Assembly (NCBI GenBank): GCA_021292165.1
Contig: CM037876.1
Location: 42,890,575-42,954,574 of the forward strand
DNA length: 64,000 nt
Source: Shinisaurus crocodilurus
Taxonomy: Eukaryota > Chordata > Lepidosauria > Squamata > Shinisauridae
Direction: 5' to 3'
Shown here in pieces: positions 22,161-32,149 of this stretch. How positions within the stretch are numbered: the stretch's first letter is position 1; each line of letters begins with the position of its first letter. The translations under genes and the position numbers were made by a program. The notes below the pieces were generated by a model. It ran no database searches. It was not told where the DNA came from and worked only from the letters and a program-made list of their open reading frames with translations.

Positions 22161-22471
22161 ATCCACAAATTGTGGAGAGACTGTCTGGATCGAACTATGT
22201 GCTGTGGAGTTTTCAGGTGCAGCATTATTTAACCCATGCGGGACTCTGGTCTGTAGTAACACAGGATCCAGTTGCAGTGGGCGATCAGGCATATGATGAA
22301 TGGAGAGAGCGGGATGATAAAGCCAAAGCAATTCTTTGTTTATCAGTTGAAAGCTCACAAGTGCCATTTATCCAATTTCAAAACACAGCAAAAGATATCT
22401 GGAATGTGTTGAGAAACACGTATCAAATGCAAACAGCTGGGAGCAGAACAGCTGGGAGCTATACAAGTTAA
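22161..22471 (+). pseudogene. Copia gag capsid-like region
   Basis: The frame reads QIVERLSGSNYVLWSFQVQ, then LTHAGLW, W at about residue 35 and KAKAILCLSVESS...TAKDIWNVLRNTYQ. This order (L.G.NY..W and then DIW..L) is the usual copia gag signature (UBN2 / gag_pre-type). It stops at 22469-22471. The cause is a 14-bp tandem duplication of AACAGCTGGGAGCA-type text at about 22433-22462, which throws the frame. Downstream the next frame starts with the matching continuation (SWELYKLSLQ). Confidence 0.88.
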
Positions 22472-22473
22472 GC

Positions 22474-23190
22474 TTGCAACCAGGTGGCTCTATGCCAGAG
22501 CATTTGAGTACTGTCAGAGACTTGTTTAACAGGCTGAGGGCTCAAGGGATGACTATTGATCCATTGAATCAGGTGTCCATTCTGCTATCAAGTCTTGATC
22601 CATCTTATGATGCAATTGTCACTTTGATGGAGGGGCAGCCAGATCAAAACCTGACGATGGAATATGTGTCAGGCAAACTTCTTTCTGAGTGGGAAAAGCG
22701 ACAAGGAAAGAAAAACAACTCTGGCCGTAAGTTTGCAGAAAGCCAGGCTGATGTGGCAAACAGCCAAGCTGCAAACAACAAGCAGGGAGTAACCCAAGCC
22801 ACTGCTTTAAAAGTGAAAAAATGCTTCACTTGTGGATCTACAACTCATCTGAGACGGGATTGTAAGGTCAAACAGAAAAAGACAAAGAACAAACAGGAAA
22901 CAACAAGCACACCTGAGGAGGCAGTTAAAACGGGCAAAAGTTTGATTGCAAGGGTGGGGGTTTCTAATGTTGTTTGGGTCTTAGACTCTGGAGCTTCTTG
23001 TCACATGACTAACTCCAGGAACGTATTTCAATATCTGGAAGATGGTGGATGTCCAGGTCAGCACGTGGAATTAGCTGACGGGAAACGTATAAATGTTTCA
23101 GCAGCAGGAACAATAGAATTTACTACTTTGGGTCAACAAAGAGCATTGCTTGTTCCGGAACTGGACACAAATCTGATAAGTATTTCCTAA
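22474..23190 (+). pseudogene. Copia gag C-terminus, zinc knuckle and protease
   Basis: 238 codons. The first 80 carry the second half of gag (HLSTVRDLFNRLRAQGM, LLSSLDPSYDAIV). The zinc knuckle CFTCGSTTHLRRDC (C-x2-C-x4-H-x4-C, about residues 117-130) is the nucleocapsid RNA-binding motif. A Lys-rich linker follows, then the aspartic protease active site DSGASCHMT (about residue 171), which in copia cleaves the polyprotein. The frame ends at TAA (23188-23190) inside NLISIS, where family members read on into integrase. The same frame continues past the stop, so this is a nonsense change, not a shift. Gag and pol share one frame, as in Drosophila copia. Confidence 0.93.
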
Positions 23191-24636
23191 TTAGCTCAAA
23201 ATGGCTATGAAATGTGTTTTTCAGACAGCAAATGTGTGATTTCACGTGAAGGGACAGTCTGTGCAAAAGGTGATTTGCAGAATTCTCTGTATGTTATAAA
23301 TCCATTTGTAACACATGATGAGAGTGTGAAGTATGCAAATTGTAAACCTCATGATGATTGTGTACATTTATTCCATAAACGTTTTGCACATGCAAATTAC
23401 AGGAGCATCGAGAAGATGCCGGGTCTGTGTGAAGGCATGAAAATGAAACCTTGTTCTAATTACGTGGAATGTGAAGTATGCAGTCAGGCTAAGTCACACA
23501 GGACTAACATTCAGAAACACAGTGATAGAGTGAGCACAAGAATATTTGAGCTGGTATACTCTGATGTTGCTGGGCCATTTGAGGAAAGCTATGGGGGAAA
23601 CAGGTACTATATGACTATTATTGATGATTATAGTAGATTTGGATTTATTTATCTTCTGCAAAATAAGTCTCAGGTTCGGGAGAGATTTGAATCATTTGTG
23701 AAATGGGCTGGTAACAGGTTCAAACAATACCCCATAGCTGAATTGCTCACAGATGGTGGGGGAGAGTACATGTGTACAAAGTTTAAGAAATTCTTGGAAG
23801 TGCAGGGCATTGGGCACAAAATCATAGGCCCTAACTCACCGTTCCAGAATGATGTAGCAGAAAGGCACAACGAAACACTCCAAGAAATGATGAGGGCTGA
23901 ATTAGCTGACTCAAAGTTGGGAAACCATTTCTGGGGGGATGCACTTTCAAATGCTAACTATTTGCTGAACAGATTACCTAACACCGCAACTGAGAAAACT
24001 CCATATGAAATGTTTCATGGGAGGAAACCAAAGATAGCACACGTGCAAATTTTTGGGCGCAAATGTTTGGTTCATATACAGGCTAAAAGCTTTGAATGTT
24101 TTCTGCTGGGGTATGATGGACAAACAAAAGGTTACAGGTTATGGTCACCACAACACAGAAAGGTAATTTTAAGCCGAGATGTGATTTTTCATGAGCAAAC
24201 ACATGAAAAGAAACAGCTGGTGGAATTGCCAATGCATTCAATCGCTGAGACACAGCTGGATGTTTCTGAAACAGAACAGACCACTGGGCAGATATCTGGG
24301 GAACAGGAGGGAGGTGAACAATCTCTAAGGTGTTCAACCCGAGAACGTAAAGCACCTGTTAGATATCAGGATGAATTCCAAAGTGGGAAAACTGTTGTAC
24401 ATAAAGCTCTCAAAATAGCTTTAGAACCTCAAAGTTTTGAGGAAATCCAGGGCATGGAACCAGCAGTGAGAAATGATTGGTTTGAGGCCATGCAGGATGA
24501 AATCAATGCCATGCATGTTAACAAAAGATGGAGTCTGGTATCTTTACCTGTGGGGCAAAAAGCCATCACCTGTAAATGGGTGTACAAGGTGAAGACAAAT
24601 CACCAGAGGCAGGTGGAAAGGTACAGGGCAAGACTC
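23191..24636 (+). pseudogene. Copia integrase and N-terminal reverse transcriptase
   Basis: The same frame after the TAA. The zinc-binding H-H-C-C region reads HKRFAHANYRSIEKM...CEVCSQAKSHR. The DDE core has YSDVAGPF (first Asp), LLTDGGGEY (second Asp) and VAERHNETL (Glu), with IIDDYSRFGFIYLL between. TPYEMFHGRKP and QIFGRKCLVHI follow, then a low-complexity GEQEGGEQS linker and RSTRERKAPVRY-type text before the RT. The RT starts at EAMQDEINAM and runs through ITCKWVYKVK to YRAR. It is cut at 24636 by a foreign solo LTR, and the remaining 34 codons of the open frame come from that LTR. Integrase inserts the cDNA into chromosomes. All three catalytic residues are present. Confidence 0.93.
24632..24636. 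repeat. Solo LTR target duplication, left copy
   Basis: GACTC, repeated at 25159-25163. Removing one copy and the insert restores the RT codon order across the join. Confidence 0.85.
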
Positions 24637-25158
24637 TGTGAGAGCTGGACTGACCCGGGTTCAAAAGCTTCCCTAGCCAGTGACCCTCAGTCCCAGTCAC
24701 GCAGGCGGAAGGAGGAGATAACAGCAGTTAATAAAGATTAAAGAGTTTATTTGTAAGACCCAATTACATGGGATTAAGGCAATCAATGCATCTCTTACTC
24801 ACTACATCATTACAGACTCAAATCCAATACCCCAGTGGTAAGGCTAGATGAAGTGAAGTCCAGAACAAGTCGAGACGAGAGGAGTGAGACGAGAAGAGAA
24901 GTGAAACTATCAACAAGTGTGTTAGCTTTATACCACAGACCCTGCACCTATAAATAGGATATTACTCACCCCAGTTGTATAACCTATTCATCAACATGTT
25001 TACTGCTAATCTGTCCCAAGGCTGCTGAGTCATATCACCTTGAGACTATGTCTCGTGACTAGAGACCTTGTGTACTACATCTCAAGAGACAACCTCCATG
25101 TCAGGTAATAATCCTGATGTCAGGTGGTAATCTCGTTCTGCCTATGCAAAATCCAACA
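24637..25158 (-). mobile_element. Solo LTR of another LTR retrotransposon, inserted in copia RT
   Basis: 522 bp from TGTGAGAGC to CCAACA, i.e. TG...CA ends, flanked by the 5-bp GACTC duplication. The frame arithmetic fits: the RT frame before and after is reconciled by 522+5 bases. On the minus strand it reads TGTTGGATTTTGC at the start, a TATA-like GGTATAAAGC in the middle, a CTTCTCTTCTCGTCTC run and AATAAACTC near the end, which suggests minus orientation with promoter and polyadenylation signal. No internal coding region remains, so it is a solo LTR left by recombination. The family (gypsy, copia or ERV) cannot be assigned from the LTR alone. Confidence 0.85.
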
Positions 25159-25163
25159 GACTC

Positions 25164-25690
25164 GTGGCAAGAGGGTTTGCATAAAAGCATGGGATAGATT
25201 TTGATTCCGTGTTTGCACCAACAACAAGGTATGCAACTGTAAGATTGTTGTTGAAATTGGCAGCACAAAGAAAAATGATGGCATTTCATTTTGATGTAAA
25301 AACTGCTTTCCTATACGGTGATTTACAAGAGGAAATCTACATGGTGCAACCAAAAGGTTTTGTAGAAAACCCCGGTCTTGTATGTCGTTTGCACAAATCC
25401 ATATATGGATTGAAACAAGCAGCAAGGTGCTGGAACCAAAAATTAGACAGAGTTTTGATTAGTTTGGAATTCAAACAAAGCAAGGCTGATCACTGTCTGT
25501 ACACATGTCACACAGAACTGGGACATTGGGTGTATTTGTTAGTCTTTGTTGATGATATATTGCTGATAACAGAATCAGTAAGTCAAAAAGACAAAATTGC
25601 AAAAGAATTGCAAGCACACTTTGAACTGAAAGATCTAGGTTTGGTAAAACACTATCTTGGAATGCAATTATCCCAGGATGAGGAAGATTT
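25164..25690 (+). pseudogene. Copia reverse transcriptase, catalytic part
   Basis: Resumes RT with LVARGF, then a TAA at 25182-25184 where family members usually have Gln. It continues GIDFDSVFAPTTRYATVR, FDVKTAFLYGDLQEEIYM (first catalytic Asp in the DVKTAFL motif), SIYGLKQAARCW, and the catalytic VDD in LVFVDDILLITES, then HYLGMQL. This palm domain copies the genomic RNA into cDNA. The frame ends at 25692-25694 because an inverted piece of LTR is inserted. The Asp pair is intact. Confidence 0.93.
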
Positions 25691-25852
25691 ATAATCCTAT
25701 CTGTGTGCTAACAGACGCCTGAAATTCCACACACAGATCTTCCAGATGTCACCTCCCTACGCAGTGTGCAGCGTGCTGTGTCGGTGCCAGTTTTGGCCAG
25801 CCCAGTCTGCCCTGTAATCAGACTTGCTTCCAGCTTCCCCGTTGCAGATTAA
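25685..25852 (-). repeat. Inverted fragment of copia's own LTR inside pol
   Basis: About 165 bp read as the reverse complement of the LTR 3' portion (the part from TTAATCTGCAAC to GGATTATAAATC). It agrees with the right LTR rather than the left at the two positions I could compare (GGCTGGCC and CAACGGGG). The left junction shows 6 bases of microhomology (AGATTT, 25685-25690). To its right, a 20-base pol segment TTTCTTTCTTGGTTGAACAA is present twice (25855-25874 and 25883-25902). This looks like template switching during reverse transcription or microhomology-mediated repair, not a normal insertion. Confidence 0.9.
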
Positions 25853-25854
25853 CC

Positions 25855-25902
25855 TTTCTTTCTTGGTTGAACAAGATTAAGATTTCTTTCTTGGTTGAAC
25901 AA
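25855..25902 (+). repeat. 20-bp direct duplication at the inverted-LTR junction
   Basis: TTTCTTTCTTGGTTGAACAA occurs twice, separated by GATTAAGA. In an intact element this sequence would occur once, joining the RT to the RNase H connection. Confidence 0.9.
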
Positions 25903-26646
25903 AGTGGGAAAATTCAGAAATTGCTGGAGATTCATGGATTGGAGAATTGTAACCCAGTTACCACTCCAATGACTCTTGAATATCAAAAACACACAGATAA
26001 CACTGAATTTGAGGATATTGGAAAATATCAGAGTGTTATTGGAAGCCTGCTATATTTGGCAAATGTGAGTAGGCCAGACATCAGCAATGCTGTGAACATA
26101 CTTAGCAGGAAAATGCAAAATCCTTTTATGTATGATTGGCTAGCTGTGAAACGTGTGTTAAGATATTTAAAAGGTTCCATGAATTGCAAACTGAAATTGT
26201 CATCACACACAGAGGGAGATTTTTGTGTGTACACTGATGCTGATTGGGGAGCTGCAACAGATAGAAAGTCCACAAGTGGAACTATGATCATGTATAGTGA
26301 AAGTCTAATTGACTGGTATACACGAAAACAATCTTGTGTGGCTGTATCTAGTGCAGAATCTGAATTCATCAGTTTATCTCAAGCATGCAATGAGATTGAA
26401 TGGTTCAAACAATTGTTTACTGATCTGAAATTACCAGTAGACAAGGCTGTTACAATTTTTGAAGACAGCCAGGCTTGCATAAGCATGGCACAAACTGAAA
26501 AATGTAGGCCAAGAACCAAGCACATTGATGTTCGTTACTCTCATGTAAAGGACTGTGTGCAGAAAGGGTGGGTAACACTCAAATACTGTGCAACAGGGGA
26601 CATGGTGGCAGATCTTTTCACAAAACCATTGCCTGTAGGAAGCTAA
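25883..26646 (+). pseudogene. Copia connection and RNase H domain
   Basis: Open to its natural stop (26644-26646). It starts in the connection (SFLVEQSGKIQKLLEIHGLENC, PVTTPM), then YQSVIGSLLYLANVSRPDI and AVKRVLRYLKGS. RNase H follows: YTDADWGAATDRKSTSG (first Asp), SSAESEFISLSQ (Glu), EDSQACISMA (Asp) and RTKHIDVRYSHV. It ends with ADLFTKPLP, the standard copia C-terminus. RNase H removes the RNA strand of the RNA/cDNA hybrid. This is the least damaged part of the element. The first few codons of the open frame (from 25867) come from the duplicated junction. Confidence 0.94.
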
Positions 26647-26689
26647 TGACGGCGCTAGGCCTCATTGAGCAAATGTGAAACAAGATGTA

Positions 26690-26706
26690 CTCAGCTTGTG
26701 GGGGGA
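26690..26706 (+). other. Copia polypurine tract
   Basis: GTGGGGGGA lies directly before the right LTR start (TGTTGTG at 26707), which is the expected position of the plus-strand primer. Confidence 0.85.
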
Positions 26707-27354
26707 TGTTGTGATATGTATCACTTTACCAGCTGCAGCACATTGTTTACACATGGAAGGGACAGAATGGCTGTAAACAGGTTTGTTGTGTCTTGCTGGG
26801 ATCTTGTGTTTTTGCATGGGAACCTAGACTGTGAGAACAATATGAGCTAGTCACATGGTTTGTATGTTCTGATGACGTGCTAACTTGTTTTTCTGTCTGA
26901 AGCCATCTTAGAGAGAAGCTGGACTGCTTTCTCTCTTCTTCTTGTTCTTCTTGCTAGACTTTGTTCCTGCAACAATGTAACGTCTTTGCTGAGGTGGAGT
27001 GAAGCTCAACTTACTCCACTGGATGTAATGCTTGCTATGCATTTATAATCTGCACATGGACTGTAACTAGGAAATGTATACTCTGTAGAACTTTACTTGC
27101 TAAGTAAATAAACAGGTAGAATTAGACCTGTGGTGTTCCAGAGTGTTTCCTGACTCCATGGATTAATCTGCAACGGGGAAGCTGGAAGCAAGTCTGATTA
27201 CAGGGCAGACTGGGCTGGCCAAAACTGGCACCGACACAGCACGCTGCACGCTGCGTAGGGAGGTGACATCTGGAAGATCTGTGTGTGGAATTTCAGGCGT
27301 CTGTTAGCACACAGATAGGATTATAAATCTCCCAACTCTGCTCACACGTCAACA
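26707..27354 (+). repeat. Copia right (3') LTR
   Basis: 648 bp, TGTTGTGATATG...ACACGTCAACA, followed by the GTGGT duplication at 27355-27359. It contains CTAAGTAAATAAACAGG (about 27100), a likely AATAAA-type polyadenylation signal, and a TTTATAATC element near 27043. A 61-codon frame at 26665-26850 crosses the internal/LTR border and is not a gene. Confidence 0.95.
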
Positions 27355-27501
27355 GTGGTTACTTACTTGGTAGTTGAAAAAACACACTGTGCATGTTCAG
27401 AAGCACTTTTTCTATTAAGATTGCTTCCAATGTCCCAGTGCTTACCTTTGTAGTTTAAACTAATTTCTAAGACTAACTCTGCTCAAAAGCTGCCTTTCAG
27501 T

Positions 27502-27639
27502 CAGGGGTGGAAAAGCACGTGGCCTTCGAGAAGTTGTTGGACAGCAACTCCCATCAGCCCTAGCCAGTGTAGCCAATAATGAGGGATGATTGGAATTGTA
27601 GTCCAACAACATCTGGAGGGCCACACGTTCCCTATTCCC
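27502..27639. mobile_element. Foldback hAT MITE
   Basis: Begins CAGGGGTGGAAAAGCACGTGG and has the palindrome GCAACTCCCATCAGCCCTAG / GATGATTGGAATTGTAG, then CATCTGGAGGGCCACACG. The right end is degenerate. Confidence 0.65.
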
Positions 27640-28395
27640 TATTCCTTAGAATATTATTTAATCCTTAGACAGAATGACTAGAAACATTCACTATAATGAT
27701 ATATGTCTGTGTAACCAGGTCCTAACAGACCAGTCGGATTAAGAAGATGCAGCTATTATGCATCAAATGGCAGTTTTAATTTGTGGAAATTGAAGTGACA
27801 TCCATGCCCTTAGCAAAGGAAGAAAAGATGTCCAGCTATGCGCTGCTTGCCTTAAATGCCTCTCATTGCTCAAGAGCAGCAGCGCAGGATAACATTCGTC
27901 TTCTAAAACAACAGTGTCTGTGGGCACTTTAAAGGGGGTACCTTAAAGACCAACACATTTATTGTACTGCTTCCTGCCTAGAAAAGCTCTTGCTGTACTA
28001 AATGAGTTGGTCTTTAAAGTGACTCGGTGGGTGGAACAAGACGAGTTGTTGTTTTTGGCTGCAGCAGCCTAACACACCGGCTACCCCTGCAGAACTGATA
28101 TCTGTTCTGGGCTCAGAGGCTGATAAACGTTCCATGGAATGCTAAATAAAGAACTGTTGCAATCCCCACCCTTTCCACACGAGAACGGAGCCCCACCCTA
28201 TTTCTCCTGTGGCGCTGCTATTTTATTAGAGACACCAGTGGTAATGGCAGTCGCTGAGATGGCACTGCAGTGATTTTGAAGCAATCAGAGTTGGGTAACT
28301 GCAAGTGCCTAGTTGGGAGGAGCAAGATTGTGGCAGTAAGCCTCACTCCATCCTGTGCACGTTCAGTAGACTATGAGACAAGAGTCTACACCGCC
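27640..28395. other. Intergenic stretch, nothing recognised
   Basis: No gene, repeat end or RNA recognised. Confidence 0.4.
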
Positions 28396-28516
28396 CTTCC
28401 CCAACCTGGTGCCCTCGAGATGTTTTGGACTTCAACTTCCATCAGTCCCAGCTAGTGCAGCTGATCATCAGGAATGCTGGCAGTTGTAGCCCAAAACATC
28501 TGGCAGGAACCAGGAA
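28396..28516. mobile_element. Foldback hAT MITE
   Basis: CTTCCCCAACCTGGTGCCCT at the left and the degenerate complement CTGGCAGGAACCAGGAAG at the right, with the ACTTCAACTTCCATCAG / CTGGCAGTTGTAG palindrome between. Confidence 0.6.
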
Positions 28517-30195
28517 GACTGGTCTACACTAATACCTTGCAGGATTCCCAGTTACACATACAGAGCTTACAATCATACATTCTGTACCTGCGTAGACTCT
28601 GCTTATATAGTCTACTGAACACAGGTTGATCAGGGACAGGTCCTGTTCCCACAGTCCTGCTCCTCCACACACATTACATGCGTTCACATGTCCAATGCAT
28701 ATGAAAAGCGCTTTGTGCCAATGCAAGGGGATGGGTTCTCCAGTTGCATCTCTAGCATCCTAACACACTTTAGGACCTTTGCACTGGCTCCTGTGCACTA
28801 CTACATCACAAAACACGGTGTTGCCTTATAGATTGTTATGCCATCTTTGCAGACGGATCCATCAGGGAAAATATTTAAGAGAGGTAGTCATCTCTTTCTT
28901 TTTGGTATGCTCACATAATTGTTTTGTTTTGTTTTCTGCAAACTACTGTCTTTGTATTTTGAATATAAGTATTATGGCAGGGGAAAGAGTTTTGTGAAGT
29001 CTGTAGGCTTACACTAGCCTAAGCCGACTCAATAGAAGATATCATTTGAACCTACTTCATTTGAACCGTTTGGGACCAACCAACCAGTCAATGTTACTCT
29101 TTTCTCATGTCTGCTGTGATCCTGATTCTAATCCTGAAGCCCACATTCAGACTCCCAAGATGCTCTTCTGACATGTTTTAGAGCCTGCCCCTGAATTCTC
29201 TCTACTTCCGCCAGGCACATCCATTTCTGCTGCACAGACTCCATTTCTTTAAATATTGGATACAGCATAGCAGCAATGTTTTGAAGGTTGTGCCCCATAT
29301 TATTAAAAGGCAGTGACACAGAGTAACATAATGCACTGAAGCTTTATGATTTACTTGCATTTTATTTTATTTTGTAAAAAGGTCACTTTTTCCAAAGAGT
29401 GCTGGCAGAGTTTTATACGCTACCTATAAAATGAGCTTATTGCCATTTTGGCAGGTCTGTGCTACCCCTATTAATTAGCACAGGTCACAATGAACTATGG
29501 TGGAAATGCAAGTATGGAACCTTTGGCTCCAACCACATGTATAATTTCCATTTCTCTGCTGTTGGTTTTAGGCAGCAGATTTCCCTAGACTAACCCTCTT
29601 TTATAATACCAGTGTTTTTATTGGACCAGGGATGAAATTCCATGCCCCATTTTCACCTGTTATTTCTTCCAATGTCTGTGGCATTATCCACCTGTTCCGA
29701 GTAAGCAGCTAAGTTAAAGAAGGGTTCCCACAGCATAGTTAACCACACACAGATACAGTAAATCAGTGAAAGATTTACAAGTTCACTCTTTCATAAAAGC
29801 AAGTTTCATTAGATAGTGTCATAATTTTCCAAGGGAAATGGAGTAAAGTTTAAACCAGCTGCATGTACAGTACACTAAGTATATGAGGTTAATGAAAACC
29901 AAAAGTAAAAATGAGTGGCATTGGACTATTTCTCTGTTATCTTTCTTAAAAATGCTTTGGAACCCGTGTGCTTCCCCACTGCGCATGCTACAATGCTTAC
30001 TCAACAGTGTTTTAAAAAGGGAAGTGTCAGAGGCTTCCTTCAGACTCATCCATTGCTAATTCACACAGTTGCTCAAATCCAGTGGCTCCCATGTGTACAC
30101 TGGGAAGGCCATTGGCATGTTTGCGGAGCTCCTTGCGAGCAAGGTGTCCAATGAACATCAATGCTGAGGACTTGCACAATCCCAGATCACATTGA
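28517..30195. other. Intergenic stretch, nothing recognised
   Basis: Short ORFs only. An imperfect inverted pair of AGACTCTGCTTATATAGTCTACTGAAC and CAGTAGACTATGAGACAAGAGTCTAC-like text joins 28600 to 28365, but no element could be defined. Confidence 0.35.
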
Positions 30196-30512
30196 CTAGG
30201 TTCAGACATGGCTGAGGATTGAGTGTGGGTTGTCATTCAATGGGTTGCTGTTGAAACTTGGATCATCATGTTGTCTGAACCCAACTGCGCAAACAGGCCA
30301 TGGCTTGTTAACCACAAACAACCCATGAAGAGAACCCATGGATTGTTGTTGTGTTGTGTGAACTGTGGGTTTCACCATGGTTTATTATCTCAGCTGGGTT
30401 CAGACAACACGATAACAGATATTTCAAGAACAACCCATATTTCAATGACAACCCACATTCAGCCCATACTCAACCCTTGAGTGTGGGTTGTCATGTTGTC
30501 TCAATCCAGTCC
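30196..30512. mobile_element. Pair of foldback MITEs with TTCAGACAACA ends
   Basis: Four inverted copies of one terminus are present. TAGGTTCAGACATGGCTGAG (30198) pairs with TGTTGTCTGAACCCAACTG (30272). CTGGGTTCAGACAACACGAT (about 30394) pairs with CATGTTGTCTCAATCCAG (about 30492-30509). The inner text GAGTGTGGGTTGTCAT is also repeated at both ends. Either two copies of one MITE flank a spacer, or one copy carries an internal insertion. Termini of the same style end the MITE at 11.9 kb. Confidence 0.55.
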
Positions 30513-30559
30513 ATGTGTAAATCGGAGTTGCCTGCGGCTTTGATTATGCATGTTTGCTC

Positions 30560-31012
30560 ACATACCATTTGAGGCACAACTGAGCCCAGCAGCTAGGAGC
30601 GCCTTTTATCAGCTTCGGCTGGCACACCAGCTACATCCATTCCTGGATAAAGATAACCTGGCCACAGTGGTCTATGCACTGGTAACCTCAAGACTGGATT
30701 ATTGTAACTATGTGGGACTGCCCTTGAGGTCGTTCGGGAACCTGCAGCTGGTGCCAAATGCAGTGATTAGGTTGCTGTGTGGAGCAATAGATATAACGAA
30801 TATATAACACCTCTGGCTGAAAGAGTTGCACTGGCTACCTCTATGCTACTGGGTCAAGTTTAAAGTGTTGGTACTAGTGTGCACAGCCCTAAACAACTTA
30901 GGAGACCACCTCCAAGTCATGTGAGAGACCACCTTGTCTGTTCTACTCCTGCCCACTCCCTTAGTTTCACAGGCTCCCTGGATTCATCTGTTAGCCACTT
31001 AAAAAAAAAAAA
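30560..31012 (+). pseudogene. L2-like LINE ORF2 C-terminal fragment
   Basis: The plus frame reads LSPAARSAFYQLRLAHQLHPFLDKDNLATVVYALVTSRLDYCN, then NLQLVPNAVIRLLCGA. After a frame change it reads ELHWLPLCYWVKFKVLVLV...LGDHL. This is the conserved region after the RT in L2/CR1-group LINEs (family wording: L.LVQNAAARLL, LHWLPV..R..FK.L). It has several breaks and ends near an A-run at 31000-31018. The same region is better kept at 51.4-51.85 kb. Confidence 0.85.
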
Positions 31013-31019
31013 AAAAAAG

Positions 31020-32149
31020 CTCATTGGAAAACAAGACAGCTCAGAACCTCCATAGGACATCACCAGAACCTTTAAAAATGTACTGGATCCTAAGCTTTCT
31101 GACCCACCTGCTACACTGGCCACAACCAAGCACCAGCATCTGCTGCCACCTAAAGGCATCATCTGAAGCTTTGGTGGCACAGAGGGACATCTGGGCCATT
31201 GAGAAGACGGTTGTATTACAAAACCCCTACAAGTGGTATGAAAGTGTTGAAATGGGATTAAACTGATATGCAGCATAGTAAGCTGGACCTGCCCCACTAG
31301 CATTACACCGTGTCACAGTCATAATTATCCAGAGCAGCAGAGAAGATAATGAAGAGGAGAAAGAAAACCACCCTTCATCCAAAGCTATCCAGACAGCTGA
31401 TATCCGGGCATATGGCTGTATGTCCCAGTCCAACACACACACCCCATTGCCCTGTCAAAACCCTGTTTTAAAGGGGATGCAGACTTTTGACAGCCAGCTG
31501 TCAAATTGCCTTTTCCCCAGAAGCGGGATGCACACACCACCCTTTTCTGCAAGCTAAGATCACTCACACCTTTGCTTTCTCTTAACAGCTTGCTTTTTGA
31601 CAGCTGACAAAGAAAGCACAGGGAAGAAAAACCCTATTTGGAGCCTCTGTGGGGCAATGTCCAGGGTTGGTAACTGCTGTACTCTGACAGCAGGTACCAC
31701 CCCCTGACATTGCCCAACCGAGGCTCCCGATTTCCGCACTTGCAGTGCTCAAGTGCAGCTAAAAGATGGGGGGGAGCTCTGAAAATATTTGCGCACATTG
31801 TGTGTGCAATTTTTTTGAAAAAAATGCTTGCCAACCACTGACAGCCCCTCCAATGTGCTGCTTGGGCACTTTGAAGAGGCTGTCAGTGGCTGTCAAACTG
31901 GGAAAAGGGTAAAGGGGGGGGGAAACATGGGAAGCCAAAATTGGCTTGAAATCATGGTATGGGGAGGGCAGACAAGTCAGTCCTGCCACGGGGTCCCCTG
32001 GGATACCTGTGGGAGGACCGAGGGGAAAGGGGGGAGGGGTGAACAACCCACAGTGAGCCCGATCAACAACCAAGCCATCCTGGCTTATCACCAGGGTGGG
32101 TTAGCGTGACGTGCAATCACACCCTGTGCCCCTAAAAACAATAGTGATG
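31020..32149. other. Intergenic stretch, nothing recognised
   Basis: Includes a moderately GC-rich part (31440-32110) with TTTTGACAGCCAGCTGTCAAAT (a short palindrome near 31487), TTTTTGACAGCTGACAA (31595) and further CTGTCAGTGGCTGTCAAAC text (31880). It may be a decayed DNA transposon. No coding support. Confidence 0.4.

Larger units (their letters stand above)
15219..27359 (+). mobile_element. Ty1/copia LTR retrotransposon, complete but disrupted
   Basis: A full copia-type provirus. It is flanked by GTGGT on both sides (15219-15223 and 27355-27359) and bounded by TGTTGTG...CAACA LTRs. The inner order is primer site, gag, zinc knuckle, protease, integrase, reverse transcriptase, RNase H and purine tract; integrase before RT defines Pseudoviridae (Ty1/copia). 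The internal region is about 4.2 kb once later insertions are removed. Damage: L1 in the left LTR, a frame loss in gag, a 14-bp duplication in gag, stops at 23188 and 25182, a foreign solo LTR at 24637-25158, and an inverted piece of its own LTR at 25685-25852. The copy is not functional. The LTRs differ by about 13 substitutions and 2 single-base indels over about 648 bp by eye count. Confidence 0.95.

Noticed and set aside
25101..25425. Minus-strand ORFs over the solo LTR end and copia RT
   Set aside because: Shadow of the RT frame on the opposite strand.
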